Shown here: positions 37,231 through 46,475 of the stretch, in pieces | Position numbering within the stretch: the stretch's first letter is position 1 | Layout: each line of letters starts with the position of its first letter | Assembly: GCA_963712655.1 (NCBI GenBank) | Contig: CAVQIT010000006.1 | Coordinates: forward strand, 248,001 to 312,000 | Length of the DNA: 64,000 bases | Direction: 5' to 3' | Source of the DNA: Pollutimonas sp963712655 | GTDB taxonomy: Bacteria; Pseudomonadota; Gammaproteobacteria; Burkholderiales; Burkholderiaceae_B | Notes under the pieces: generated by a model | The model's database searches: none | What the model was told of the DNA's origin: nothing | Seen by the model: the letters and a program-made list of their open reading frames with translations, nothing else | Program-made: the position numbers and the translations under genes

Positions 37231-38382
37231 ATGCCACCCACCTGGATATCTCCGTCGCGTTATTTTTCTCTATCGGCTTTCCTGCCCTTGCTGTTGCTGC
37301 TTGTGCTGGGCGGCAACCTCGGCGAGGCCAAGGCCGGCGGAACGCAACAGTCCCAAAAAGCGGTCGCCGGCGCCAAAAAGGCCATCGTCAAGAAAACCGT
37401 TATCAAGAAAACCATAGCGGCGAAAACGCGCGCTAGCAAAGCCCGCGCCAGCAAGATCAAATCCAGCAGGATCCGCGTTGTTCAGCGCCGGAATTTGCGG
37501 CCGGTCGTCTACAAGCAGGCAATGGCGCGGTCCGCCGTGGCCCGCGTGCAAGTCGGCTTGCGCGGCGACGATGCCGCCGATAGGGTGATGCATCGCGTCA
37601 CGCCGCATATCGAGCCTCTTACCACTCAGGCCATTCTTCGTTCCGAAGTCGCGTTTGTGCAAGACCTGGAAAGCTCGAATGTGCTGTACGACAAGAATAG
37701 CGACGAAACGCGTCCCATTGCGTCCATCTCCAAGCTCATGACAGCCCTGGTCATTGCCGAATCCGGCCAGTCCATGAACCAGACGATGCGAATCACCGAC
37801 GCCGACGTCGACCGCCTGCGTAATTCGCGTTCGCGTTTATCGGTGGGCACCGAATTAAGCCGGGCCGACATGCTGCATCTGGCGCTGATGTCTTCGGAGA
37901 ATCGTGCCGCCCACGCCCTGGGCCGCTATTATCCGGGCGGCATGCCTGCCTTTGTGCGCGCCATGAACGACAAAGCGCGCGCATTGGGCATGCGCAAGAC
38001 ACACTTTATCGAGCCCACCGGCCTATCCAGCGAAAACGTTTCCACGCCGCGCGACCTGGTCAAGCTTTTGAAGGCCGTCAACAAACAGCCTCTTATCCAT
38101 CGCTACACCACCGACGACAAATATGAAGTCGAAGTCGCCCGCGGCCGGCAACTGGTCTATAACAACACCAATCGCCTGGTGGGCAAGTCGGATTGGGACA
38201 TCAAGATTTCGAAAACCGGCTTTATCAACGAAGCCGGCGAATGCCTGGTCATGCTTACCCGCATCGATAACCGCGATGTCGCCATTGTCTTGCTTAATTC
38301 TTCCGGCCGGTATTCCCGCATTGGAGACGCCGTTCGTATCCGCTCGCTGGTCGAGAACGCAAACAATGTGGCGATGCTCTAA
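37231..38382 (+). CDS. pbpG: D-alanyl-D-alanine endopeptidase (PBP7-type)
   Basis: Periplasmic serine peptidase that cuts peptidoglycan cross-links. The 383-residue product has a signal segment (AFLPLLLLLVLGGNLGEAKA), then an unusual Lys/Arg/Ala-rich linker of about 60 residues (KKAIVKKTVIKKTIAAKTRA and onward), then the S11 peptidase domain with SISKL (SxxK), SSENRA (SxN) and SKTGF (KTG). I start at the ATG at 37231 because it gives a normal signal peptide; a TTG at 37174 extends the frame. The basic linker may hold the enzyme near teichoic-like or nucleic-acid-like polyanions or peptidoglycan; this is speculative. Confidence 0.9.
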   Translation: MPPTWISPSRYFSLSAFLPLLLLLVLGGNLGEAKAGGTQQSQKAVAGAKKAIVKKTVIKKTIAAKTRASKARASKIKSSRIRVVQRRNLRPVVYKQAMARSAVARVQVGLRGDDAADRVMHRVTPHIEPLTTQAILRSEVAFVQDLESSNVLYDKNSDETRPIASISKLMTALVIAESGQSMNQTMRITDADVDRLRNSRSRLSVGTELSRADMLHLALMSSENRAAHALGRYYPGGMPAFVRAMNDKARALGMRKTHFIEPTGLSSENVSTPRDLVKLLKAVNKQPLIHRYTTDDKYEVEVARGRQLVYNNTNRLVGKSDWDIKISKTGFINEAGECLVMLTRIDNRDVAIVLLNSSGRYSRIGDAVRIRSLVENANNVAML

Positions 38383-38418
38383 CACTACGCAATCGGTCCG
38401 GGCTATTCCTGACGCTGT

Positions 38419-39213
38419 ATGTGCATAGCCTATCTGGCCCTGGGCTCGCATCCCGATTGGCCGATTTTCATCGCCGCCAATCGCGACGAATTCCATAAGC
38501 GCGCTTGCCTGCCCGCCGCTCCTTGGGCCAGCCATCCCGATGTTATTGCCGGCATCGATTGCCAGGGCCGGGGCACATGGCTGGGCATCAGCAGCCGGCA
38601 AGGCCGGTTTGCCTTATTGACCAATTATCGCGACCCTGCATCGGCCATGAACGGCGCACCCTCGCGCGGCGAACTGGTCAGCCAATACCTGACCGGCCAG
38701 GAATCGCCCGAGTCATACGCAAGCCGGGTGCACGAAACAGCCGCCGCCTACAACGGCTTCAACCTGATCGCAGGCAGTCTGGCCGCCGTCAGCTATGTGG
38801 GCAACCGGACGGGGCAAAGCCGCCCCCGGGCCCTGGAGCCAGGCCGCTATATTATTTCGAACCACTTGCTCAACACCCCCTGGCCCAAGGCGGAACGCCT
38901 GCGTCTGGCGCTGGACCTGTATCCGCTTGAAGACCTGGAGCATTCGTTGACGCCCATCTTCGATGCGCTAAAAGACAATACCCGCGCCGACGACCCTGTC
39001 CTGCCCAAGACCGGCTTGACACTGGAACGCGAACGCTTGTTGAGCAGCCCCTTCATCATCAGCCCGGACTACGGCACGCGCTGTTCGACGGTGATCGCCG
39101 TGCACGCCAGCGGCCGCGCCATCTTCAGCGAAGCCAGCTATGACGCATCGGGCATTCTTGTGGAACGCCACGACTGGCCTTTCTCGATCGACGGCACGCC
39201 AGCCGGTAAATAA
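38419..39213 (+). CDS. NRDE family protein (TANGO2 homologue)
   Basis: The 264-residue product begins MCIAYLALGSHPDWPIFIAA and has the eponymous ANRDEFHKR motif, with WLGISSRQGRFALLTNYRDP, SNHLLNTPWPKAERLRLAL and GTRCSTVIAVHASGRAIFSE, all typical of the family. The N-terminal Cys after Met could be a nucleophile (Ntn-like fold), as proposed for the family. The biochemical role is not established; eukaryotic relatives are tied to haem or lipid metabolism. It lies 36 bases after pbpG. Confidence 0.9.
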   Translation: MCIAYLALGSHPDWPIFIAANRDEFHKRACLPAAPWASHPDVIAGIDCQGRGTWLGISSRQGRFALLTNYRDPASAMNGAPSRGELVSQYLTGQESPESYASRVHETAAAYNGFNLIAGSLAAVSYVGNRTGQSRPRALEPGRYIISNHLLNTPWPKAERLRLALDLYPLEDLEHSLTPIFDALKDNTRADDPVLPKTGLTLERERLLSSPFIISPDYGTRCSTVIAVHASGRAIFSEASYDASGILVERHDWPFSIDGTPAGK

Positions 39214-39270
39214 GTAAATAAATCTAAATCGTGCGGCGCCGGGTGTGCACAGGCCTGCCCGTGGTCAGGA

Positions 39271-40038
39271 TCAATGCAGGACCCGGGCTGAAGCAGGCGC
39301 CGGCTGATCGCTGGCCGCCGATGCGCGCGCCTGCTCTTCCAACAAGCTCAAGGCCTCTTCCCAATTGCGCAAGGGCACGCAGGTTTGCAAACGCAGCATT
39401 GCCTGCTCGATCAAGGCCGGATGCAGTTCATGCCCAATGGACGAGGCCATATCCAGCGTGGCGTCGCCTTGCAGTTCAGCCAGGCGAGCCAATGTGGACT
39501 TGACCTCGTCGCTGGATACCTGCCGGTCTTCGGACCCATGAAAAAAATGCAGCAGAGTCGCCGGCGGCGCCTTGTCCGGCGGACTGGCGTACAAACCGGA
39601 AAACGCCAGAACCCGCCCGGCCAGATCGGGCTGGGCCAGACTGGCCTCCAACGCGATGCAGGCCCCTTGGGAAAATCCCGCCAGGGCGGTTTGCTCGCCC
39701 GACAGGCCGTACTGGACCTGAATTTGCCGGATTTGCTGGATAAGGCCGGGCAACGCCTGCGCCACCCGGCTTGCATGGTTATGCTCGTCCAGGCCGTTCG
39801 GATCGACCCAATGATAGCCGGCGGGACTGCTGTCCGGCGTACCTTTGGCATGGTCTGGCGCCCTTGCGCAAGCATGGGGCAACACCACCAGCGCCAAAGG
39901 AAATACCTGCTTGATTGCCTGAGCCAAGGGAAACAGCTGTTCGGGACTGGCGGCTTCGCCATGCAATAAAACGAAAAGCAGGCGGGGCTCGCCCTGCTTG
40001 GGCACAAAAACAAAAGGTGGGGGTAAATCGGGGTTCAT
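39271..40038 (-). CDS. Alpha/beta-hydrolase esterase (YpfH-like)
   Basis: The 255-residue product belongs to the phospholipase/carboxylesterase group. LLFVLLHGEAASPEQLFPLA gives the oxyanion-hole region, GFSQGACIAL is the nucleophile elbow with the catalytic Ser, HGSEDRQV holds the acid and GHELHP the His. E. coli YpfH has this size and pattern. I start at MNPDLPPPFVFVP (40038); the longer open frame to 40170 has no family similarity. It is convergent with the NRDE gene. Confidence 0.87.
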   Translation of the reverse strand: MNPDLPPPFVFVPKQGEPRLLFVLLHGEAASPEQLFPLAQAIKQVFPLALVVLPHACARAPDHAKGTPDSSPAGYHWVDPNGLDEHNHASRVAQALPGLIQQIRQIQVQYGLSGEQTALAGFSQGACIALEASLAQPDLAGRVLAFSGLYASPPDKAPPATLLHFFHGSEDRQVSSDEVKSTLARLAELQGDATLDMASSIGHELHPALIEQAMLRLQTCVPLRNWEEALSLLEEQARASAASDQPAPASARVLH

Positions 40039-40204
40039 AAGCCTGACAATAAGTATTCCAGATTCGCTGGCGATACGGAAAATTGTACGCCAGATGGCCG
40101 CCGGCAAAACCGGCCTTATCTTGGCGAGCCGCCGGATTGCGCGGGCTTCGCTCGCCGATGCGGCCTGCATATGGCATTCATGAATTCGCTACGCCGGTAT
40201 TTTT

Positions 40205-40222
40205 ACTGTATATTTATACAGT
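40205..40222. promoter_or_regulatory. LexA (SOS) operator upstream of imuA
   Basis: ACTGTATATTTATACAGT is an almost perfect match to the LexA consensus (CTGT-N8-ACAG, AT-rich centre). It lies 31 bases before the imuA ATG, so it overlaps or borders the promoter. This makes imuA-imuB-dnaE2 a DNA-damage-induced operon. Confidence 0.9.
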
Positions 40223-40252
40223 CAATATTAACTCCTGAAATAAACTCACTTT

Positions 40253-40987
40253 ATGCCTACCGGCCAGCGATCTCCCGCCTTGCTGCATCCCGAGCGTATC
40301 CATCCGGCGCTCTGGCGAGGGTCGCAGCTTGCGCGATCGCAGTCGGCCACCATATCCACGGGCTTCGATGCGCTCGATAAAGAACTGCCCAGCCAAGGCT
40401 GGCCTATGCGCACTCTGATCGAACTCATGCCCAGCCGCCCCGGCATCGGCGAAATGCTGTTGCTGCGGCCCGCCCTGGCTGGGCTGGAGGCCCAGCGCAG
40501 TATTGCCCTGGTCCATCCTCCCTACCAGCCTTATTTCCACTGCTGGGTGAACTGGCAATTGGGAAATCGCCGCTTGCTGTGGATCGATCCTCAAACGCCC
40601 GGCGATACCTTATGGGCCGCCGAACAGGTCCTCAGGCACAATGCCTGCGCGGCCTTGCTATGCTGGGCCGGCAACGCGCGCCCCGCCTCATTGCGGCGCC
40701 TGCATCTTGCGGCCCAGCAAAGCGATACGCTGTTCGTCCTGCTGCGTCCGCCATCGGCGGCGCAACAAGCCAGTGCGGCCCCCTTGCGCTTAAGCATCAG
40801 GCCAATATCCCAGGGCATCGAAGCGTTCATCCTGAAACGCCGCGGTCCCTGCTCCAGCCAGCCTGTGCCGATTATCTTTTATTCCGCGCGCCCGGCCCCC
40901 GCCGCGCAGCCTGCCTATGTCTCTCTGGATCAGTCTTTACCTGCCCGCGCTTTGCCCGCGGGCATCGCATCCCCGGCCGCCGGCTAA
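40253..40987 (+). CDS. imuA: Mutasome protein ImuA (SulA/RecA-like)
   Basis: Accessory factor of damage-induced mutagenesis with ImuB and DnaE2. The 244-residue product begins with the ImuA pattern LHPERIHPALWRGSQLARSQ, STGFDALDKELPSQGWPMRT and LIELMPSRPGIGEMLLLRPA, and IALVHPPYQPYFHCWVNWQL. It resembles RecA in fold but lacks a clear Walker A motif. The 3' end overlaps imuB by 71 bases in another frame. A LexA box lies just upstream. Confidence 0.92.
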   Translation: MPTGQRSPALLHPERIHPALWRGSQLARSQSATISTGFDALDKELPSQGWPMRTLIELMPSRPGIGEMLLLRPALAGLEAQRSIALVHPPYQPYFHCWVNWQLGNRRLLWIDPQTPGDTLWAAEQVLRHNACAALLCWAGNARPASLRRLHLAAQQSDTLFVLLRPPSAAQQASAAPLRLSIRPISQGIEAFILKRRGPCSSQPVPIIFYSARPAPAAQPAYVSLDQSLPARALPAGIASPAAG

Positions 40988-42260
40988 AGCCCCGCCGGCG
41001 GCCATGGTGCAAGAATCTCTGCAAGAAGTTGCCCTGGGGCTCTTGCAGTACACCCCCAACCTGGCTTTTCTCGAAGGCTGCGCCATAGCCATGGAAGTCA
41101 GCGCCAGCCTGGACCTGTTCCATGGGCCGCGCAGCCTATGGCGGCGCGTTCACGCCACGCTGGAAAACATGCGGGTTTGCGCCCGGGCGGGAATGGCTCC
41201 CACCGCCACGGGAGCCTTGCTGCTCGCCCGCCAGACCCATATCCGGCGGCGCCGCGTGGTAAGCCCGCAAGCCCTGGCCCGCCTGCTCGATCCCCTGCCG
41301 CCGCGCCTTTTGTCCGAGGCCGGCCCTTATCTGGAATGGCTGGACGGCATAGGCTGCCAGACCTTGGCGCAATTGCGCCATTTACCAAGAACTGGCCTGC
41401 AGCAACGCAGCAGCCCCCTGCTGATGCAAGCCCTGGATGCCGCTTATGGAGATGCCGGGCAATACCTTGCCTGGTTTGCCGCGCCTGAAATTTTTTCGCA
41501 ACGCTATGAACTCATGGAAAGACTGGAACATACCGGCCCGGTGCTGGCAGTCGGCAAACGCTTGATCGAGCAACTATGCGGCTGGCTGCACGCCCGGCAA
41601 TTGGCTGTTTGCGTGCTGACCCTGCTCTTGCATCACGAAAAAGGGCGCCATGCCCAGGCGCCGACGCCGATCATCCTCAGGCTGTCCGAAAACTCCTGGC
41701 TGGCCAAGGACTTTCTGGGTGTCTTGAGCGAGCAGTTGCAAAACAAGGCCTTGAATTCAGGGGTTATCGCCATCGAGCTTTCCATTTCCCAGACTGCGCC
41801 CAGGCCTGTCGCCAGCGCCAGCCTGTTTCCCGAGCCGGCTCAATGGCTGCGCCAGGAACATCGCCTGCTGGATCTGCTGAGCGCCCGCCTGGGAGGCGAC
41901 CGTATTCTGCATGCCCAGCCATTGGCCGATTACCGGCCGGAACAAGCCAACCGCTGGGAACCGGCCATCCACGCAGCAGAGGCAAGGCTGCCGCCTTGCC
42001 TTGCCACCCACTCCCGCCCCTTCTGGCTATTGCCCCAAGCCATCCCATTGGAAACCAAAAACAACCGGCTGATTTATCAAGGCAGCGCCTTGCACCTGGT
42101 ACAAGGCCCGGAGCGCCTGGAAAGCGGATGGTGGGACGATGCGGGCCACGAAAAACGCGATTATTTTATTGCCCAGGACCGCAACGCCGCCCGTTACTGG
42201 ATTTACCGGCAGCGGGAATCCCGCGATTTGCGCTGGTTTTTGCATGGGTTGTTTGCCTGA
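40917..42260 (+). CDS. imuB: ImuB, Y-family DNA polymerase-like protein
   Basis: Catalytically inactive Y-family polymerase relative that recruits ImuA and DnaE2 to the beta clamp in studied species. The 447-residue product starts MSLWISLYLPALCP and keeps the palm and fingers outline (LGLLQYTPNLAFLEGCAIAM, MEVSASLDLFHGPRSLWRRV), a helix-hairpin-helix-like YLEWLDGIGCQTLAQLRHLP and a C-terminal region (LESGWWDDAGHEKRDYFIAQ, ARYWIYRQRESRDLRWFLHG). The acidic catalytic residues of Pol IV are not evident, as in other ImuB proteins. The stop adjoins the dnaE2 ATG directly. Confidence 0.93.
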   Translation: MSLWISLYLPALCPRASHPRPPAKAPPAAMVQESLQEVALGLLQYTPNLAFLEGCAIAMEVSASLDLFHGPRSLWRRVHATLENMRVCARAGMAPTATGALLLARQTHIRRRRVVSPQALARLLDPLPPRLLSEAGPYLEWLDGIGCQTLAQLRHLPRTGLQQRSSPLLMQALDAAYGDAGQYLAWFAAPEIFSQRYELMERLEHTGPVLAVGKRLIEQLCGWLHARQLAVCVLTLLLHHEKGRHAQAPTPIILRLSENSWLAKDFLGVLSEQLQNKALNSGVIAIELSISQTAPRPVASASLFPEPAQWLRQEHRLLDLLSARLGGDRILHAQPLADYRPEQANRWEPAIHAAEARLPPCLATHSRPFWLLPQAIPLETKNNRLIYQGSALHLVQGPERLESGWWDDAGHEKRDYFIAQDRNAARYWIYRQRESRDLRWFLHGLFA

Positions 42261-45200
42261 ATGACACAAGCTCTTGCCGGCTACGCCGAATTGGATTGCC
42301 TATCCAATTATTCATTCCTGAAAGGCGCTTCGCATCCTGAAGAGCTGGTAAAGCGCGCGGCGGCGCTGGGCTACGAGGCCCTGGCATTAAGCGATGAATG
42401 CTCCCTGGCAGGCGTGGTGCGGGCATACACCGAAGCGAAACAGCATAATATAAAACTGATCATCGGCAGCCGCCTGAACCTGGACGGCAGGGAAATCATT
42501 ATCCTGGCCCGCAACACGAATGGCTATGGCGATTTGTCGGAACTGATTACCTTGGCGCGCCGGCGCAGCGGGAAAGGCCATTATGAATTAAGCCTGGCCG
42601 ACATCGGCCAGCCACCCAGCGGCTACGAGCATCTGAAAAACCTGCCCGATTGCCTGTTCATATTCAAGCCCGAATACGGCATAGCCGCCGCGGCCCTGCA
42701 TAAACAGATACCGCCTCTTCTACAGCTCTTTGCTGGGCGGTTGTGGCTGGGCCTGAGCCTGCATCACCGCTACGCCGATGCCCAGCATTTGGCCACGCTG
42801 GAAGCCGCCGCCCGGCATTTCGACTTGAAACTGATCGCCGCCGGCCAGGTCGAAATGCACGCGAGATCGCGCCAGCCCATGCACGATACCTTGACCGCCA
42901 TACGCATCAAGCAGGCTGTGCAGGATTGCGGCTATGCCTTGAAGTCCAATGCCGAGCACTATTTGCGCAGCCGCTTGCGCCTGGCCAATCTGTACCCTGC
43001 CGGCGCGCTGCAAGAAACGCTTGTCGTCAGCCGGCTTTGCACATTTTCATTGGAAGATATCCGTTATCAATATCCCACCGAAATCATCCCCGCGGGCATG
43101 ACCGCGCCCGCCTATTTGCGCCAGGAAACACTGGCCGGAGCCAATCGGCGCTATCCCGAAGGCGTCAATGAAAAGGTCAGGAGCCAGCTGGAAACCGAAC
43201 TGGCCATTATTGCCGGCCTGGAATACGAAGCCTATTTCCTGACTGTGTACGACATTGTCAAATTTGCCCAAAGCCAGGGCATCCTGTGCCAGGGCCGGGG
43301 CTCGGCGGCCAATTCCGCCGTCTGCTATTGCCTGGGCATTACCGAGGTCAATCCCGAAAACGGCAATGCCCTGTTTGCCAGATTCATCAGCCAGGCCCGC
43401 AAGGAACCGCCCGATATCGACGTCGATTTCGAACACCAGCGGCGCGAAGAGGTCATCCAATATATTTATGAAAAATACGGGCATCATCGGGCCGCCCTTA
43501 CCGCCGTGGTCAGCACCTACCGCCACCGCAGCGTCCTGCGCGACACCGGCAAGGCATTGGGCCTGGCTCCGGATCTGATCGACCGGGTGGCCAAATCCTT
43601 TCATTACTGGGATGGGAAGAAAAACCTGCTCGAGAAAATAGCCGAAAACGGCCTGCCCGCCGATACCCGCCTGGCCAGGCTGTGGGCCGGACTGGCGCAA
43701 ACCCTGCGCGGTTTTCCGCGTCATCTATCCCAGCATCCCGGCGGCTTTGTCATCGCCCGCGACAAACTATGCCGGCTGGTGCCCATCGAAAACGCTGCGA
43801 TGCCAAACCGCAGCATTGTGCAATGGGACAAAGACGACCTGGATGCCATGGGACTGCTGAAAGTGGATGTGCTGGCCCTGGGCATGCTGTCCGCGCTGCA
43901 GCGCTGCCTGAAACTGGTAGGACAGCGAACCGACCGGCCTTTTACCATGCAAAACGTCCCGTCCGACGACCACCCGACATTTGAAATGATCGGACGCGCG
44001 GACACCGTCGGCGTTTTCCAGATTGAATCGCGCGCCCAAATGAGCATGCTCCCAAGGCTCAAGCCCAAGGTTTTCTACGACCTGGTTATCCAGGTCGCCA
44101 TCGTGCGGCCGGGGCCGATCCAGGGGGGAATGGTCCATCCGTATCTACGGCGCCGGCAAGGCAAAGAAGACTCCCGCAGCCCCACTCCGGAAATTGAAAA
44201 TGTCTTGCGGCGAACGCTGGGGATACCCATTTTCCAGGAACAAGTCATGCAGGTCGCGATGGTGGCGGCCGATTTCAGCGCGGATGAAGCGGATGATTTG
44301 CGCCGCTCCATGGCGGCATGGAAACGCAAGGGGGGTGTCGAGAAATTCCGCGACAAGCTTGTTGGAGGCATGAAAAAAAAGGGCTACACGGAAGATTTCG
44401 CCGAAAGGATTTTCAAGCAGCTCGAAGGATTCGGGGAGTACGGTTTCCCCGAAAGCCATGCGGCCAGCTTTGCCAAGCTGGCCTATATCAGCGCCTGGCT
44501 CAAATGCCACGAACCGCAAGCCTTCCTGGCGGCATTGCTCAACTCCCAACCCATGGGATTTTATTCGTCCAGCCAACTGGTGCAGGATGCCCAACGCCAC
44601 GGCGTCACGGTCCTGCCGGTCGACATAATGCTCAGCCAGTGGGAGGCCACGCTGGCGCCCGGCAATCCGATGCCGGCGGTACGGCTGGGCCTGAACCAGA
44701 TTGGCGGCCTGTCAGAACAAGCTGGCCGACGCATAGAAGCCGCGCGCCTGCGGCGGCCTTTTTCAGATACGCACGACCTGGCATCCAGGGCCGACTTGAG
44801 CCGTCACGAGATGAACGCGCTGGCGGATGCCAATGCGCTGCAGGCCCTGAGCGGACACCGCCGCCAGGCCCGCTGGCAAGCCGCCAGCCACCCGCTCAAA
44901 GGCCTGCTGCGCAAGGCCGCTATCCACGATAGCGTCACGCCCCGGCTGGCGCCCCTGGCCGAAGGGCAAGACATCGCCGCCGATTACCAGTCCATGGGGC
45001 TGACGCTGGGGCGGCATCCGCTGGCCTTGCTGCGCCCTGTTTTGCAAGCCCGGCACTTTGCGCAAGCCTGCGTGCTGGCCCGGGAATACCCCGATCGGCG
45101 CCTGGCCAGGGCCTGCGGCATAGTCACCACGCGCCAGCGCCCTCAAACCGCCAACGGCATCATCTTCGTGACCCTGGAAGATGAAACCGGCAGCGTCAAC

Positions 45201-45380
45201 GTGATTGTCCGCGCCGATCTGGCCGAACGCCAGCGCAGCGAACTGGTGCAATCGCGTTTGCTGGGAGTCTATGGCGTATGGCAGCGCCAAAACGAAGTGT
45301 GCCATTTGATGGCAAGCAGGCTGGTGGACTTAAGCTCCTTGCTGGGCCGGCTACAAACCCAGAGCCGGGATTTTCATTGA
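42261..45380 (+). CDS. dnaE2: Error-prone DNA polymerase DnaE2
   Basis: C-family polymerase that carries out translesion synthesis with ImuA and ImuB. The 1039-residue product has an N-terminal PHP domain (AELDCLSNYSFLKGASHPEE; ALSDECSLAGVVRAYTEAK), the catalytic palm with CQGRGSAANSAVCYCLGITE and PPDIDVDFEHQRREEVIQYI (catalytic Asp pair), RPGPIQGGMVHPYLRRRQGK in the fingers, FGEYGFPESHAASFAKLAYI and a C-terminal OB region (GIIFVTLEDETGSVNVIVRA). Length and order match DnaE2, not the replicative DnaE1. It starts one base after the imuB stop. Confidence 0.95.
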   Translation: MTQALAGYAELDCLSNYSFLKGASHPEELVKRAAALGYEALALSDECSLAGVVRAYTEAKQHNIKLIIGSRLNLDGREIIILARNTNGYGDLSELITLARRRSGKGHYELSLADIGQPPSGYEHLKNLPDCLFIFKPEYGIAAAALHKQIPPLLQLFAGRLWLGLSLHHRYADAQHLATLEAAARHFDLKLIAAGQVEMHARSRQPMHDTLTAIRIKQAVQDCGYALKSNAEHYLRSRLRLANLYPAGALQETLVVSRLCTFSLEDIRYQYPTEIIPAGMTAPAYLRQETLAGANRRYPEGVNEKVRSQLETELAIIAGLEYEAYFLTVYDIVKFAQSQGILCQGRGSAANSAVCYCLGITEVNPENGNALFARFISQARKEPPDIDVDFEHQRREEVIQYIYEKYGHHRAALTAVVSTYRHRSVLRDTGKALGLAPDLIDRVAKSFHYWDGKKNLLEKIAENGLPADTRLARLWAGLAQTLRGFPRHLSQHPGGFVIARDKLCRLVPIENAAMPNRSIVQWDKDDLDAMGLLKVDVLALGMLSALQRCLKLVGQRTDRPFTMQNVPSDDHPTFEMIGRADTVGVFQIESRAQMSMLPRLKPKVFYDLVIQVAIVRPGPIQGGMVHPYLRRRQGKEDSRSPTPEIENVLRRTLGIPIFQEQVMQVAMVAADFSADEADDLRRSMAAWKRKGGVEKFRDKLVGGMKKKGYTEDFAERIFKQLEGFGEYGFPESHAASFAKLAYISAWLKCHEPQAFLAALLNSQPMGFYSSSQLVQDAQRHGVTVLPVDIMLSQWEATLAPGNPMPAVRLGLNQIGGLSEQAGRRIEAARLRRPFSDTHDLASRADLSRHEMNALADANALQALSGHRRQARWQAASHPLKGLLRKAAIHDSVTPRLAPLAEGQDIAADYQSMGLTLGRHPLALLRPVLQARHFAQACVLAREYPDRRLARACGIVTTRQRPQTANGIIFVTLEDETGSVNVIVRADLAERQRSELVQSRLLGVYGVWQRQNEVCHLMASRLVDLSSLLGRLQTQSRDFH

Positions 45381-45463
45381 TATGCCGCCGTATATCCGAT
45401 GCCGCCCGCGACAGGCATGATCCGCACTGCGCTAAAATAAAATTCTTTATTCAGGATTTCATC

Positions 45464-45922
45464 ATGGGCAACACGCTCAAACCCCAACTTGCCGACGCTG
45501 TCAAAACCGCCATGCGCGCCAAAGACGCCGCCCGCCTGGGCACTCTGCGCTTCCTGCAGGCAGCCATCAAGCAAAAAGAAGTCGATGAACGCCGTGAACT
45601 GGACGACGCCGAAGTCATTGCGATTATTGAAAAACAGGTCAAACAGCGCCGCGAATCCATCGCCGCGTTTGAAAAGGCCGGACGCACGGAAACAGCCGAG
45701 CAAGAAAAGGCCGAATTAGCGGTTTTGCAAGAATTCCTGCCGCAAGCCGCTGGCGCCGACGAACTTGAAGCCGCCATCGTTTCGGCCATTGCCGAGGTAA
45801 ACGCTCAGGGCATCACCGGCGCGCCGGCCATGGGAAAAGTCATGGCGATCATAAAAGCGGAGTTTGCCGGACGCGCCGATATGTCGGCGGTTTCCGCGCA
45901 GGTCAAAGCGCGGCTGATGTAA
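45464..45922 (+). CDS. GatB/YqeY domain protein
   Basis: The 152-residue product is the stand-alone YqeY family: LADAVKTAMRAKDAARLGTL, IKQKEVDERRELDDAEVIAI, IEKQVKQRRESIAAFEKAGR, and GAPAMGKVMAIIKAEFAGRA. The family shares its C-terminal fold with the tRNA-binding tail of GatB, but its role is not established. In many relatives it lies by rpsU or dnaG; here it follows dnaE2 by 83 bases. I start at MGNTLKPQ (45464); the upstream frame overlaps dnaE2. Confidence 0.9.
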   Translation: MGNTLKPQLADAVKTAMRAKDAARLGTLRFLQAAIKQKEVDERRELDDAEVIAIIEKQVKQRRESIAAFEKAGRTETAEQEKAELAVLQEFLPQAAGADELEAAIVSAIAEVNAQGITGAPAMGKVMAIIKAEFAGRADMSAVSAQVKARLM

Positions 45923-45940
45923 GCGGCAAGCGCGGGCGCT

Positions 45941-46366
45941 TTATTTGTAAACCACGCAAACCGAGGTGTCCATGCGCACGGATTCACGCATCGCCGCCAA
46001 GGCGTTCTGATCCCAGGGGCTGCGCCCCCATACGGTGTGCTTCACCTCAGTGTGCCGGGCATCGATGGCCTTGATTTCCGTGCGTGCCACCTCCACGCCG
46101 CCTATCGGGCCGCGCACCGATACCAGGCCGGTTTGCAAGGCCGGATCAACCTGCGCATACACATCGTATTGTTTCTTGCCGCGCAGACACTCATCCGCCT
46201 GATTCTGCGCGCGCAGATAAACAGTTTGATAACTGCGTGGAACCGTATAGGAAATACTAGGGGACTCACCGCCAGGCTGTATGCCCAAAGCGCATCCCGA
46301 CAACAACGCCGCCGCGCCAATACCGCTAACTAGAGCTTTCACCCTGCCTCCCCTGGCCATCGCCAT
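45941..46366 (-). CDS. Small lipoprotein, Bordetella-type family
   Basis: The 141-residue product has a lipoprotein signal with lipobox LLSGC and a mature part containing YTVPRSYQTVYLRAQNQADE, GLVSVRGPIGGVEVARTEIK and TVWGRSPWDQNALAAMRESV. I recall this as a small family frequent in Bordetella and relatives with unknown function; the match is from memory. Several close ATGs (46387, 46366, 46360) are possible; 46366 leaves a normal basic N-region. It is convergent with yqeY. Confidence 0.78.
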   Translation of the reverse strand: MAMARGGRVKALVSGIGAAALLSGCALGIQPGGESPSISYTVPRSYQTVYLRAQNQADECLRGKKQYDVYAQVDPALQTGLVSVRGPIGGVEVARTEIKAIDARHTEVKHTVWGRSPWDQNALAAMRESVRMDTSVCVVYK

Positions 46367-46475
46367 CCTTTGATTACCCATGCGCACCCAGCATCAAGTG
46401 CAACGCTATGCTACACCAGCAAGGACAGCATGCCGACGGACATTGGTTAAATTTTTTATCTTGCGGCAAACCGCG

